In this document: positions 17,651 through 27,700 of the stretch, piece by piece
How the letters are laid out: each line of letters starts with the position of its first letter
Numbering within the stretch: the stretch's first letter is position 1
The notes under the pieces: generated by a model
The model's input: only the letters and a program-made list of their open reading frames with translations
Told to the model about the DNA's origin: nothing
Database searches by the model: none
From: CAZAXU01 sp964489245
GTDB taxonomy: Bacteria; Bacteroidota; Bacteroidia; Flavobacteriales; Flavobacteriaceae
Reading direction: 5' to 3'
Assembly (NCBI GenBank): GCA_964489245.1
Contig: CAZAXU010000002.1
Span: 26,588 to 90,587 of the forward strand
DNA: 64,000 nucleotides
Position numbers and translations under genes: made by a program

Positions 17651-18586
17651 ATGAGATTAGAAAAATACATATCAGACCTGTTGTATCGCTATGATTTAGT
17701 GATTATTCCGGAATTTGGCGGAATAATAGGGAGAAGGAATCCTGCGAAAATTGAACATACTACACACACTTTTTCTCCGCCTTACAAGAACTTATCATTC
17801 AATATCAATTTAAAAAACAGCGACGGTTTGCTGGTGGATTATGTCGCCGGTATAAAAGAAATTTCTCATCAAAAAGCACTGGATTATATTCTTCTCAATG
17901 TTGCCGATTGGAAAAGGGAATTGCAAGAAACCAAAAGACTCAAACTGGATAATTTGGGTTTTTTCAATCTATTAGATCATGAACGAATTTTGTTCTCACC
18001 GTTCAACACGACAAATTATTTAAGAGAAGCCTACGGCTTGCATACATTCATATATTCATCCGTAGAAAAAGAAAAAAATATAGTCAAAAAAGTGGTGACT
18101 GCAGAAAAACCACTCAAAACGGCTAAAAATATATCTCATCAACAAAAAGAAATCAAATATTCGTTTAGAAGAAACTTGATGAAATATGCTGCTATTTTTC
18201 TTGTTGGTGCAGGGTTATTTACTGGCGTTGCATACCTCTACCCGAAAATGCAACAACAAAATGCAGCGAGAGAAACTTATCAAAAAGCTACTTTTATATT
18301 AAACGATAGTTTTCCTGCCATCAGGATAGACTACAAAACCAAAGAAGTCAAAACGATAAGTTATCCATATCACATCATTGCGGGTGCTTTCAGAATAGAA
18401 GCCAATGCAATAAAAAAAATAGGACAACTCAAACAAGCCGGTTTTGATGCCGAAATCATCGGTAAAAATAAATATAATCTTTATATGGTTTCCTATCAAG
18501 GCTACCCATCGAAAACGGAGGCTAAACAAGCGCTCCGTCTCATCAAAAAAAGACAAAAATCCGCTTGGGTTTATAAACAAATCTAA
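17651..18586 (+). CDS. HU-like (CCDC81-type) and SPOR domain membrane protein
   Basis: A 311-aa protein with three parts. Residues 1-135 match the paired HU-like domains known as CCDC81-type in bacteria (EKYISDLLYRYDLVIIPEFGGIIG, then a second unit). Residues about 177-196 form one transmembrane helix. Residues about 235-311 are a SPOR domain (YHIIAGAFRIEANAIKKIGQLKQAG), which in other proteins binds denuded peptidoglycan at division sites. The likely topology is cytoplasmic HU part and periplasmic SPOR part, so it may link the division septum to a cytoplasmic partner. The ATG at 17651 is chosen over a TTG at 17642 because it follows the promoter sensibly. Its stop overlaps the end of mgtE. 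Confidence 0.85.
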   Translation: MRLEKYISDLLYRYDLVIIPEFGGIIGRRNPAKIEHTTHTFSPPYKNLSFNINLKNSDGLLVDYVAGIKEISHQKALDYILLNVADWKRELQETKRLKLDNLGFFNLLDHERILFSPFNTTNYLREAYGLHTFIYSSVEKEKNIVKKVVTAEKPLKTAKNISHQQKEIKYSFRRNLMKYAAIFLVGAGLFTGVAYLYPKMQQQNAARETYQKATFILNDSFPAIRIDYKTKEVKTISYPYHIIAGAFRIEANAIKKIGQLKQAGFDAEIIGKNKYNLYMVSYQGYPSKTEAKQALRLIKKRQKSAWVYKQI

Positions 18587-19950
18587 AATCCCAGAATCAA
18601 TTTTGCTATTGTAAAAAAGATATAGATTCCAAATATATCATTACTTGTTGTGATGAATGGTCCCGTGGCAACTGCCGGATCTATTCCTCTTTTGTTTAAA
18701 AACAAGGGTACGAATGTGCCAATCAACGAAGCGATAATGACAACTGCAATCAAAGAGATTGCCACAGTGACTCCCATTCTCATATCGAATCCCGATACAA
18801 TACTGCCCAAGAAAAAACGACCTATAATCAGCAGAATTACAGAAAGCACAATGCCGTTAAACACACTCATGGAAATTTCTTTAATCAATCTCTTCCATAT
18901 GGAGCCGCCTATGGTTCCGTTGGCAAGACCTTGCACCACAATTGCCGAAGATTGCACACCCACATTTCCTGCCGTTGCCGCAATCAAAGGCGTGAAGAAA
19001 AACAAAGTGCCGTATTTGCTCATGGCATTGCCAAAACTGCTCAAAACAATCACGCTTACAAAGCCACCGAGCAAAGCAACAATCAACCAAGGCAATCTTG
19101 CTTTAATCAACTCTTTGATGGAATCATCTGCCTCAACATCATCAGAAATACCGGCTGCCATCTGATAGTCTTTATCGGCTTCTTCCTTGATATAATCCAC
19201 CACATCATCAATCGTAATCTGTCCAGACAAAACTCCATTTTCATCGACAACAGGAACAACAAATAAATCATATTTTTGCATCACTCTCGCCACTTCGTCT
19301 GCAGAGTCATTGACCTGAACAAAATGTATATTGTCATTGTAAACATCCTTGATTGGTGTTCTGGTTGATGTGGTTAAAAGATTTTTTAGAGACAACCGCC
19401 CTTTGAGCTTATCATCGTTGTCCACCACATATATCGTATGAACTTTCTCAATATCCTCCGCTTGACGACGCATTTCCGCTACACTGTGTAAAACATCCCA
19501 ATTTTTGTTCACCTTGATAAACTCTTTTCCCATCAATCCTCCGGCAGAATCTTCGTCATATTTCAAAAGCTCAACAATGTCACTGGCATGTTCTTTATCA
19601 TCGATATGTGAGATTACTTCTTCTTTTTTATGCTCGGGAAGTTCTGCAATGATATCAACCGCATCATCGGTTTCCAATTCTTCTATTTCCTCTGCAATTT
19701 CTTTGGCGGAAAGATTACGAAGTATCTTTTCCTGCAAATCATCATCAAGTTCCGTAAGAATATCAGATGTTACCTCACTATCGAGCAACCTGATGACGAA
19801 CAAAGCTTGCTCAAAATTGAGTTCATCCAAGATTTCCGCAATATCGGCAGCATGTAAATCCGTAAGTAATTCTTGGACTTTTACATTGTTATTCTGCTCG
19901 ATATATTGTTGCAGTTTTTTGACTAATATTTCATGCTCTTGATTAATCAT
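18583..19950 (-). CDS. mgtE: Magnesium transporter MgtE
   Basis: A 455-aa Mg2+ channel of the MgtE family. Residues about 15-125 are the acidic MgtE_N helical domain with repeats such as LHAADIAEILDEL and LETDDAVDIIAELPE. Residues about 130-255 are two CBS domains that sense Mg2+. Residues about 280-455 are five transmembrane helices, including the pore-lining PLIAATAGNVGVQSSAIVVQ and DPAVATGPFITTSNDIFGI. The start overlaps the rsmA stop by 8 bp, so the two genes are co-transcribed. The 3' end overlaps the converging HU/SPOR gene by 4 bp. Confidence 0.96.
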   Translation of the reverse strand: MINQEHEILVKKLQQYIEQNNNVKVQELLTDLHAADIAEILDELNFEQALFVIRLLDSEVTSDILTELDDDLQEKILRNLSAKEIAEEIEELETDDAVDIIAELPEHKKEEVISHIDDKEHASDIVELLKYDEDSAGGLMGKEFIKVNKNWDVLHSVAEMRRQAEDIEKVHTIYVVDNDDKLKGRLSLKNLLTTSTRTPIKDVYNDNIHFVQVNDSADEVARVMQKYDLFVVPVVDENGVLSGQITIDDVVDYIKEEADKDYQMAAGISDDVEADDSIKELIKARLPWLIVALLGGFVSVIVLSSFGNAMSKYGTLFFFTPLIAATAGNVGVQSSAIVVQGLANGTIGGSIWKRLIKEISMSVFNGIVLSVILLIIGRFFLGSIVSGFDMRMGVTVAISLIAVVIIASLIGTFVPLFLNKRGIDPAVATGPFITTSNDIFGIYIFFTIAKLILGF

Positions 19951-20716
19951 TTTTTATCTTTAAAGCTAATTGCTCAAATTGCTCCACCGACAATTGTTCC
20001 GGTCGCATTGCAAAGATACTATCTTGTTTTAAATTTTCGGATAAATTATATGATTTTAAACTGTTTCTCAAAGTTTTTCTTCTTTGATTGAAAGCGGTCT
20101 TTACAAGATCTTTCAAAAACAGATAAGAAACAACCGGTTTATTTTCCTTTCTAACCAATCTAATCACCCCCGACTTTACTTTTGGAGGTGGAATAAAAAC
20201 ATTTTCATTCACCGTAAATAAATATTCAACATCATAATATGCTTGCACCAACACAGAAAGAATCCCGTAAGTTTTATTGCCATGTCTGGCTGCTATCCGC
20301 TCTGCCACTTCCTTTTGAAACATTCCTGAAAATTCAGGAACAATATCAGTATTATCCAATACTTTAAAAAGAATTTGTGTCGATATATTGTAAGGAAAAT
20401 TTCCTGTAATTCCAAATTTTTCTCCTTGAAACAGTTTTTTTAAATCCAGCTTCAAAAAATCTTTTTCTATAATTTTATTCCTAAGTTTGGGATAATTATT
20501 GCTTAGATAAGTAACAGATTCCTTGTCAATCTCAACCACATAAACATCTTTTTTCAGGTTTTCCAACAGATATTGTGTCAACATTCCCATACCCGGTCCA
20601 ATTTCAAGAACTTTTCCATAGTTATCGGCCTGAAGTGTTTTCGCGATTCTTTGAGCAATATTCTTATCGGTCAAAAAGTGTTGTCCTAAATATTTTTTCG
20701 GTTTTACGTTTGACAT
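19943..20716 (-). CDS. rsmA: 16S rRNA (adenine1518-N6/adenine1519-N6)-dimethyltransferase
   Basis: This enzyme dimethylates two adjacent adenines near the 3' end of 16S rRNA during small-subunit assembly. The 257-aa protein has KKYLGQHFLTD at the N-terminus, the SAM-binding motif EIGPGMGMLTQYL and the adenine-binding NFPYNIS. An in-frame ATG at 20737 lies inside a terminator hairpin that ends the upstream gene, so the ATG at 20716 (MSNVKPKK) is preferred. It is followed by mgtE with an 8-bp overlap. Confidence 0.95.
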   Translation of the reverse strand: MSNVKPKKYLGQHFLTDKNIAQRIAKTLQADNYGKVLEIGPGMGMLTQYLLENLKKDVYVVEIDKESVTYLSNNYPKLRNKIIEKDFLKLDLKKLFQGEKFGITGNFPYNISTQILFKVLDNTDIVPEFSGMFQKEVAERIAARHGNKTYGILSVLVQAYYDVEYLFTVNENVFIPPPKVKSGVIRLVRKENKPVVSYLFLKDLVKTAFNQRRKTLRNSLKSYNLSENLKQDSIFAMRPEQLSVEQFEQLALKIKND

Positions 20717-20724
20717 GAAAATGA

Positions 20725-20760
20725 ATAAGGCAACCATTTTCCGGTTGCCTTATCTTTTTT
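20725..20760. terminator. Hairpin between the metalloprotease gene and rsmA
   Basis: An 11-bp perfect stem (ATAAGGCAACC with GGTTGCCTTAT, loop of 7) begins 6 bases after the protease stop. The T-tract is strong on the plus side and weaker on the minus side, so termination of the protease transcript may be partial. Confidence 0.65.
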
Positions 20761-23002
20761 ATTTTATAATTAATTTTTTATTAGTCAACACACCGGCATT
20801 TTTAATTTTCAAAATATAAATCCCTTTTGATAGATGAGTCGTTGAGATTGTTTGGCTAAATTTTGTTGAGAATGCTTTATAATTTGATGTGAAAATCTCT
20901 CTTCCGCTTACGTCAACCAACGAAATATTTACCTGTTTGTCTCTTTTTATATTGAATGTGATATGCACCACATCTTCTGCCGGATTAGGCCAAACATTCA
21001 AGTTTTCCAAAGCAGATGCTCTAACAGTTGCCGGGGTGACCACTCTTATATTTGCTTTGTTGGCATCAAAAAAGTAATTGTTATGTGCTTTGACTACAAA
21101 CCTGCCGACATTGGTATTTATTCCGACCGGAACCGTGAAAGTTTCACTGCCGTCATTTGGCGTATTTGCCACTAATGTATGTGGAAAAGTTTGCCCGCCA
21201 TCAGTTGAAAAATAAATATCTACATGACTACAATTCACCGGAGCATTTGTGGTTCCGGCAACATTCCAAGTAATAGTTTGGTTGCTCCCCACATTCCAAG
21301 TCGTTGCTGCCGTCTGAGATGTAACTCTGAAAGGTCCGCTGTTGGCATCTATTTGAAAACTAAGAACAGCTGCAGGACTCTGCCCTCCGCCCACATGATT
21401 ATCACGAACCGTCACGGTAAAAGTCATAGCCCTTGCCACCGAAGGTAAGCGTTCCCAATCATACCCGTATGTTCCGTTCAAAACATAATTCATTTTGGGA
21501 AAAATTCTGTATTTTTTCGCTGTTGGACTGAGTGATCTAAACAATGGTCCTTGTGCATTTGTGGCTACCGGAGGCATCTGCACATTGCCTGTAACACCAT
21601 CATATTGTTCCCAACAATAAGTGAGCGCATCTCCATCTTGATCATTTGCAGAAGCTTTCAAAATAAAAGGTGTAGATTTTGGAATTCTTGCATTGGCATA
21701 AGAGGTTACATTAACGACAGGAGTATGATTTCCGGTATTTACAATCTGAGCACAACCGGTTGACTGAACCAAATTTTTAGCATCTAAAATACTCGCAATA
21801 CTAAAGTAGTCATTACTGTGCCATTGCACATTGGGCGCACACACGCCTGCGTAAGCCATGATGGTACTCCCGCTTCCGGGTTCAATGGCATGACTGTTTG
21901 TTCTTTGCCCTCCACACGGATTGGAAAATGTATGAGAACAGCCAAATTCATGTCCTACTTCATGTGCCACATAATCAATATCATAGGCATCGCCAACCGG
22001 ATTTGCCAAGCCTGTTAAAGAATAAGCTTTATAAGAATTATTACAAACCACGCCAAGACCTGAAACTCCGCCTCCGGGAAAAGTTGTAAATAAATGTCCT
22101 ACATCATAATTGGCATTTCCTATATGGTTATCAACTACACCTTGGTTGGCATTTAGCATTTGATTTTGATTGTTGTTGTTATACGGATCTGTTGCACTGT
22201 TTAAAAAAATTATATTTTTTTCATTTGGAACGATTTCCAACAACACACCAAAATCTTTTATATAAACACTATTTACTCGGGCAATGGTCACTGTGATTGC
22301 CGCCAACACCGCATTTTTCTTTTGGTCATCGGTGGCATTTGCCGGAAGCGTACCTGCATTTATTGCTCTGTTAATATGATATTGAGAATATTCTGCCGTA
22401 CAAGAAATTGCAATTCTATATTTTCTCAAAACTTGATCGTCTATTCTGAGTTGCTTGTCTTTTTGGGGCTGCTCCACAACATCCTTTACATCACAATTAA
22501 AAGAAATCGGATCTAAAGCTTTTTTTGAAAAAACAGCATAGGTTTGGTGATCTTTTGAATAAGGCTGAATCACCAAAGATGATGTTCCCGGTCTCGAAAT
22601 GCCAACATGCAAACCAAAAATACTTGTTGTTATAGTTGCTTGAACAGAAGGGTTATCAACAGAAATCCCAACATATGTTCTTATATAATCAGCTGCTTCT
22701 TTTCCTAAATCGGGATGTAATATGTTGGTCTTATAAATCTTATAATCAAGCATTTTTCCGTTTTCATCGGGAAATTGAGCAATTACATCAGAATTCTTGC
22801 CATTAATTTGTTCCGGAGCATTTTTTAAATAATTTTCCAGAACCGAATAATCCGTTTGATATGCCAAAAAAGATTGAGGCATTCTTTCTGCAGGAATAAA
22901 ACTTTCTCCTTTGTGTCCTTTTAACAATGTCCAAGAAGGTTTCTGTGCAAAACCGGACAGGCTAAACACGACTAATAAAACTAAAGTGATTCTTGTTTTC
23001 AT
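20759..23002 (-). CDS. Secreted reprolysin-like zinc metalloprotease with Type IX sorting domain
   Basis: A 747-aa exported protease. Residues 1-20 are a signal peptide ending GFAQ. Residues to about 190 look like a propeptide. The catalytic domain carries HEVGHEFGCSH (His347, Glu348, His351, His357), the extended HExxHxxGxxH zinc motif of metzincins in the M12B-like group. Ig/fibronectin-like modules follow. The last 80 residues (starting near WPNPAEDVVHITF and ending KGIYILKIKN...KKLIIK) are a Type IX C-terminal sorting domain, so the enzyme is sent across the outer membrane and anchored or released. Substrates are unknown. Confidence 0.92.
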   Translation of the reverse strand: MKTRITLVLLVVFSLSGFAQKPSWTLLKGHKGESFIPAERMPQSFLAYQTDYSVLENYLKNAPEQINGKNSDVIAQFPDENGKMLDYKIYKTNILHPDLGKEAADYIRTYVGISVDNPSVQATITTSIFGLHVGISRPGTSSLVIQPYSKDHQTYAVFSKKALDPISFNCDVKDVVEQPQKDKQLRIDDQVLRKYRIAISCTAEYSQYHINRAINAGTLPANATDDQKKNAVLAAITVTIARVNSVYIKDFGVLLEIVPNEKNIIFLNSATDPYNNNNQNQMLNANQGVVDNHIGNANYDVGHLFTTFPGGGVSGLGVVCNNSYKAYSLTGLANPVGDAYDIDYVAHEVGHEFGCSHTFSNPCGGQRTNSHAIEPGSGSTIMAYAGVCAPNVQWHSNDYFSIASILDAKNLVQSTGCAQIVNTGNHTPVVNVTSYANARIPKSTPFILKASANDQDGDALTYCWEQYDGVTGNVQMPPVATNAQGPLFRSLSPTAKKYRIFPKMNYVLNGTYGYDWERLPSVARAMTFTVTVRDNHVGGGQSPAAVLSFQIDANSGPFRVTSQTAATTWNVGSNQTITWNVAGTTNAPVNCSHVDIYFSTDGGQTFPHTLVANTPNDGSETFTVPVGINTNVGRFVVKAHNNYFFDANKANIRVVTPATVRASALENLNVWPNPAEDVVHITFNIKRDKQVNISLVDVSGREIFTSNYKAFSTKFSQTISTTHLSKGIYILKIKNAGVLTNKKLIIK

Positions 23003-23124
23003 AATTTCTACCTATTTATTAAACCTCCAAAATTATATATATAATACTTATAAAAAAAATATTATCTCATTTTTAACGCTTATCTTAAAGAGATTTAAGT
23101 AAATTTGTACAAAATATATTGTCT

Positions 23125-23313
23125 ATGTTTCATCTATTGGCTGCTAAAAAAGATTGGATTTATCATTTAGGATATTGGGGCACAGCTATTTTGCCCGTAT
23201 TGCTTGGGCTGTTGATTACCGTCTTTCTGATTAAATATTTGGAAAAGAGCTACAAAGGAACCGATGAAGAAACAGAAACCGATGAAAAGAAAAAAAAAGA
23301 TGGCAAAAATTAG
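23125..23313 (+). CDS. Small single-pass membrane protein, unknown
   Basis: A 62-aa protein, MFHLLAAKKDWIYHLGYWG at the start, with one transmembrane helix (ILPVLLGLLITVFLI) and a charged tail rich in Glu and Lys. I do not recognise the family. A TAAATTTG promoter element lies at 23100-23107, and the reading frame ends 14 bases inside the following pterin synthase gene, which suggests coupled translation. An upstream TTG at 23119 is a possible but weaker start. Confidence 0.55.
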   Translation: MFHLLAAKKDWIYHLGYWGTAILPVLLGLLITVFLIKYLEKSYKGTDEETETDEKKKKDGKN

Positions 23314-23752
23314 ATTGACAAAAATATTTCATTTTGATTCCGGTCACGCCCTTGCCGGATATAACGGGAAATGCCGTAATGTTCACGGACACAGCTATAA
23401 ATTGGAGGTTACTGTGATAGGAGAGCCTATTTCAGACCAAAATCATGTAAAATTCGGAATGGTCTTGGATTTTGGCGATTTGAAGAAAATTGTAAAAAAT
23501 AATGTCATAGATATTTATGATCATGCACTTTTACTCAACAAGAATTCATCTTATAAAGATATTGGAGATTTTTTGGAAGAAAAAGGACATCGTATTCTTT
23601 TTGTTGATTTTCAACCCACCGGAGAAATGATGATTCAAGATATTGCCAAAAGAATTATCCCATATTTACCCGAAAATGTGAAACTTCATAAACTAAAACT
23701 TTACGAAACAGGCACTTCTTTTGCCGAGTGGTATGCCAAAGATCAAGAATAA
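23300..23752 (+). CDS. queD: 6-pyruvoyl-tetrahydropterin synthase / 6-carboxy-tetrahydropterin synthase
   Basis: A 150-aa T-fold enzyme. It has the zinc-binding histidines in FDSGHAL and VHGHSY, the catalytic Cys in NGKCRNVHGHSYKLEV, and the conserved FGMVLDFGDLKK, DHALLLN and later E-T-x-x-x-x-A-E-W motifs. In bacteria such proteins usually make 6-carboxy-tetrahydropterin for queuosine-type modified bases, but a pterin role is possible; no other queuosine gene is here. The start at MAKIRL is chosen because the preceding 12 codons are Lys-rich and overlap the upstream gene. It overlaps lpxH by 20 bp. Confidence 0.88.
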   Translation: MAKIRLTKIFHFDSGHALAGYNGKCRNVHGHSYKLEVTVIGEPISDQNHVKFGMVLDFGDLKKIVKNNVIDIYDHALLLNKNSSYKDIGDFLEEKGHRILFVDFQPTGEMMIQDIAKRIIPYLPENVKLHKLKLYETGTSFAEWYAKDQE

Positions 23753-24527
23753 TCACATATCAATCTCTCCGAAGAAAAAAATCTATTTTGTTTCTGACCA
23801 TCACTTCGGGCTTCCGAATTCATCTGAAAGCTTGAAAAGGGAAAAACTCTTTGTGCAATGGTTAGACCAAGTCAAAACCAAAGCCGAAACCATTTTTATT
23901 TTAGGTGATTTATTTGATGTTTGGTATGAATATAAACGAGCTATTCCAAAAGGGTTTGTAAGAGTTCTAGGAAAACTCGCCGAGCTTTCCGATGCCGGAA
24001 TTCCTATTTATTTTTTTACGGGAAATCATGACATGTGGATGCTGGATTATCTCGAAAAAGAACTGAATATCCCTATCTTTTTTGAACCTGAAGAATTTGA
24101 AATCAACCACAAAAAATTCCTTATCGGACACGGCGACGGACTCGGACCCGGAGACCGAAAGTATAAATTTCTAAAAAAAATATTCAAAAATTCCGGTGCA
24201 CAATGCTTATTTCGTTGGTTACATCCTGATTTAGGATTGAAACTGGCGCAATATCTTTCTATGAAAAATAAGTATATTTCAGGAGAAGAAGATGTTCAGT
24301 TTCAAGGAAAAGAGAAAGAATGGCTTTATCTCTATGCCAAAAAATATCTTGAAAACAAAGCTATTGACTATTTTGTCTTCGGACACAGACACCTGCCCTT
24401 GGAAATGCAACTGAACGAACAAAGCATCTATCTCAACACGGGAGACTGGCTCAAGCATTTCTCCTATATTGAATTTGACGGAAAAACACACGAATTGAAA
24501 TATTTCAATCAAGCTCCTAAGAGCTAA
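23733..24527 (+). CDS. lpxH: UDP-2,3-diacylglucosamine diphosphatase
   Basis: LpxH cleaves UDP-2,3-diacylglucosamine to lipid X and UMP in lipid A synthesis at the inner membrane. The 264-aa protein is a calcineurin-like metallophosphoesterase with ligands in VSDHHFG, GDLFDVW, GNHDMWM, GHGDGLGPGDR and GHRHLP. These match LpxH closely. The ATG at 23733 is preferred over an upstream TTG. It overlaps the preceding pterin synthase, giving an operon of three genes, and is followed by tRNA-Leu on the other strand. Confidence 0.92.
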   Translation: MPKIKNNHISISPKKKIYFVSDHHFGLPNSSESLKREKLFVQWLDQVKTKAETIFILGDLFDVWYEYKRAIPKGFVRVLGKLAELSDAGIPIYFFTGNHDMWMLDYLEKELNIPIFFEPEEFEINHKKFLIGHGDGLGPGDRKYKFLKKIFKNSGAQCLFRWLHPDLGLKLAQYLSMKNKYISGEEDVQFQGKEKEWLYLYAKKYLENKAIDYFVFGHRHLPLEMQLNEQSIYLNTGDWLKHFSYIEFDGKTHELKYFNQAPKS

Positions 24528-24530
24528 AAG

Positions 24531-24614
24531 TGCCCGAAACAGGAATCGAACCTGCACGTCCTTGCGGACACATGACCCTGAATCATGCGCGTCTACCAAT
24601 TCCGCCATTCGGGC
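24531..24614 (-). tRNA. tRNA-Leu (anticodon CAG)
   Basis: On the minus strand an 84-base cloverleaf begins GCCCGAA and ends TTCGGGC plus A, giving a 7-bp acceptor stem. The D arm contains GGCGGAATTGGTAGAC, the anticodon loop reads TTCAGGG (CAG), the long variable arm (TGTCCGCAAGGACG) is typical of leucine tRNAs, and the T arm reads GCAGGTTCGATTCCTGT. CCA is not encoded. Confidence 0.96.
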
Positions 24615-24717
24615 AATAGGGCACAAATTTACAAATTATTTTGTTTTCTGACGAGTTATATTTACTTTATGCATTGAAAAATTTATTACAAACAACAACA
24701 AAATACAGACTAAAAAT

Positions 24718-24747
24718 CACAAAGGCGCGATTAATCGCGCCTTTGTG
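24718..24747 (-). terminator. Terminator of the pyruvate:ferredoxin oxidoreductase gene
   Basis: A perfect 30-base palindrome (15-bp arms, CACAAAGGCGCGATT and its complement) starts 22 bases after the stop codon and is followed on the minus strand by a T-run. Confidence 0.8.
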
Positions 24748-24768
24748 AATAAAATATTATAATCTGTA

Positions 24769-27700
24769 TTATAATTTAGATAGTAATTCCAATCTGTCCC
24801 ATCTCGATTGAATTTCGGCTTGCAATTTTTCCATAAGCATTTGTGCTCTCTCCGGTGTTGCTTTTTTCACTCTTGCAAAACGTGCTTCTTTATCAATCAA
24901 TTCTGAAACCGGAATTGAAGGTGCTTTGGAATCCAACTGGAAGCGTTTTCCTACAGGCTTGGTCGGGTTGTATCTGAACAAAGGCCAATATCCTGATTTC
25001 ACTGCCAAGTCTTGATGATTGGCACCATCTCCCATATCATAACCATGTTCTATACAATGAGAATAGGCAATAATAATAGAAGGTCCTTCATATTCCGCCG
25101 CTTCTTTAATCGCTTTCAATGCTTGTTGGTCTTTTGCTCCACTGGCAATCTGTGCGACATAAACATTTCCATAGGCAACAGCTTGCAGTGCAATATCCTT
25201 TTTAGGAATCTCTTTGCCTGCAATAGCAAATTTAGCACTTGCTCCAATCGGCGTTGCTTTTGATGCTTGGCCACCTGTGTTTGAATAAACCTCCGTGTCC
25301 ATCACCAAAATATTGATATCTTCTCCACTGGCAATGGCATGATCCAATCCGCCGTAGCCAATATCATAAGCCCATCCGTCTCCGCCAAAGATCCAAATGT
25401 ATTTCTTACGCAAATAGTCTGCCATAATTTTCATACGTTTTGCCTCGGGCGAATCGATATTTTTGATGGCATCTTTTACTTTTTGAATATTGATTTGTTG
25501 TTGTTCTTTTTGAGTTTCGTCTTCTTCTTTATTCGACAAAATGGCTTCTACCAAATCTGCTCCGACCACATCTTTGAAATGTTCTAACAATGTTTTGGCT
25601 GTTTTTTGTTTTTCTGTCAAAGCCAAACGCATACCCAATCCATATTCGGCATTGTCTTCAAACAAAGAGTTTGCCCAAGCGGGACCTTGTCCCTTATCAT
25701 TCACCGTATAAGGAGTTGTAGGCAAGTTTCCCCCATAGATTGAAGAACACCCTGTTGCGTTGGCGATCAAAGAACTGTCTCCGTATAATTGTGTCACTTC
25801 TTTGATATAAGGTGTTTCTCCACAACCCGGGCAAGCTCCTGAATATTCAAATAATGGTTCTAAGAACTGAACATTTTTGACCGTACCTAATTTTAATTTC
25901 TTGCGATCATACCAAGGCAGTTCTACAAAATAGTCCCAATATTTTTGCTCAACCGGTTGAACTTCCATTCTCGGATGCATATTGATGGCTTTGAAGCCCG
26001 GCTCTGTCTTGCTTTCGGCAGGACAAACCGCCACACAAAGGTTACAACCCGTACAGTGTTCAGGGTCAACCTGCAACACATATTTATCTACACCCTCATA
26101 GCGCCCGATGATATCTACCGAACGGAAATCGTTTGGAGCTTCTGCCAAAGCTTCTACATTAATAATCTTTGAACGAATGGCTGCGTGAGGACAAATATGC
26201 ACACACTTATTACATTGTGTACAAAGATCTTCATCATCCCAAGTTGGAACAAAATCTGCAATATTTGATTTCTCAAATTTGGCCGTTCCTGTGGGAAAAG
26301 TTCCGTCTGCTTCAAAAGCACTCACAGGCAAATCATCTCCTTCTCCCGCATAAATTTTTCCTAAAACATTTTTCACAAAGTCAGGCGCATTGCTATGCAT
26401 GATGCTTTCCAAATCTCTGTTGCTGGTGATTTGTTTCGGATAATCTACTTTTTGCAAAAATTCTAAAGCTGTATCTACCGCATTAAAGTTCATCTGAACT
26501 ACATCATCTCCTTTATGCGAATATGATTTAACAATGGCATCTTTAATTTTTTGAATGGCTTCGTCTTTTGGAAGAATTCCTGAAATGGCAAAGAAACAAG
26601 TTTGCAACACCGTATTTGTTCTTCTTCCTAATTTTGCTTTATGTGCCACACGAGAAGCATCAACAACATACAAATTGACATCTCTGTCAATAATTTCCTG
26701 TTGAATTTCTTTTGGCAAATGGTCCCATATCTCATCTTTGGAGAAAGGCGAATTCAAAAGGAACGTTCCGCCTTTTTTTACATTTTTCACAAAGTTGAAC
26801 TTCTGAATAAAATCAAACTGATGAACTGCAATAAAATCTGCTTCTTCAATCAAATAGGTAGAGTCTATAGGTTCAGGTCCGAATCTTAGATGAGAAACTG
26901 TTCTTGCTCCCGCTTTCTTGGAATCATATACAAAATATCCTTGCACATAATTGTCGGTGGTTTGACCGATAATCTTAATCGAATTTTTGTTGGCACTCAC
27001 GGTTCCGTCAGAGCCCAAACCAAAGAACATAAAATTCTTGGTGTTGTTATTCACTTCAAAAGTCTCATCCTTATCAATACTTGTAAAAGTTACATCGTCA
27101 ACTATGCCGACTGTAAAATGATTTTTGGATTGTGTTTTTCCAAGTTCATCAAAAATACCTTTCACATGTGTGGGATTAAATTCTTTTGAGGAAAGTCCGT
27201 AACGCCCGCCTATAATTTTAGGCAAGGTTCTTCCGGCTTCAACAAATGCATTAATTGTATCTTGATAAAGAGGTTCTCCTATACTTCCTGATTCTTTGGT
27301 TCTGTCTAATACAGCAATTGCTTTTACCGATTGAGGTATGGCATCGATAAAATCTTTTACGGAAAACGGACGATATAATCTCACGACCAATACACCCACT
27401 TTTTCTCCGCGTTTGTTCATTTCTTTAACAGTCTCTAATGCTGCTCCCATTCCGGACCCCATGATGATAAGCATTTTTTCTGCATTGGCATCACCATAGT
27501 ATTGATAAAGCTCATAGCGTCTTCCTGTCAATTTATAAAAAGTTTCAAAGGCTTCTTTTACGGCTCCGGGAACTTTATCGTAATAAGGATTTGAACGTTC
27601 TCTATTTTGAAAAAACACATCGGGATTTTGAGAAGAACCTCTCAATTTAGGTCTGTCAGGGTCTAAGGCTCTCAATTTATGCTCCAACACAGCATCTTCA

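Noticed and set aside
18650..19165. 171-codon plus-strand frame inside mgtE
   Set aside because: Antisense to the transmembrane part of mgtE; its composition mirrors the hydrophobic codons of the real gene.
24279..24626. 115-codon minus-strand frame overlapping lpxH and the tRNA
   Set aside because: It runs through tRNA-Leu and the 3' end of lpxH; both are well supported, so the frame is chance.
24718..24747. 30-base perfect palindrome as an attachment or recombination site
   Set aside because: Its place just after the nifJ stop with a T-run on the minus strand fits a terminator. No integrase or element boundary is nearby.
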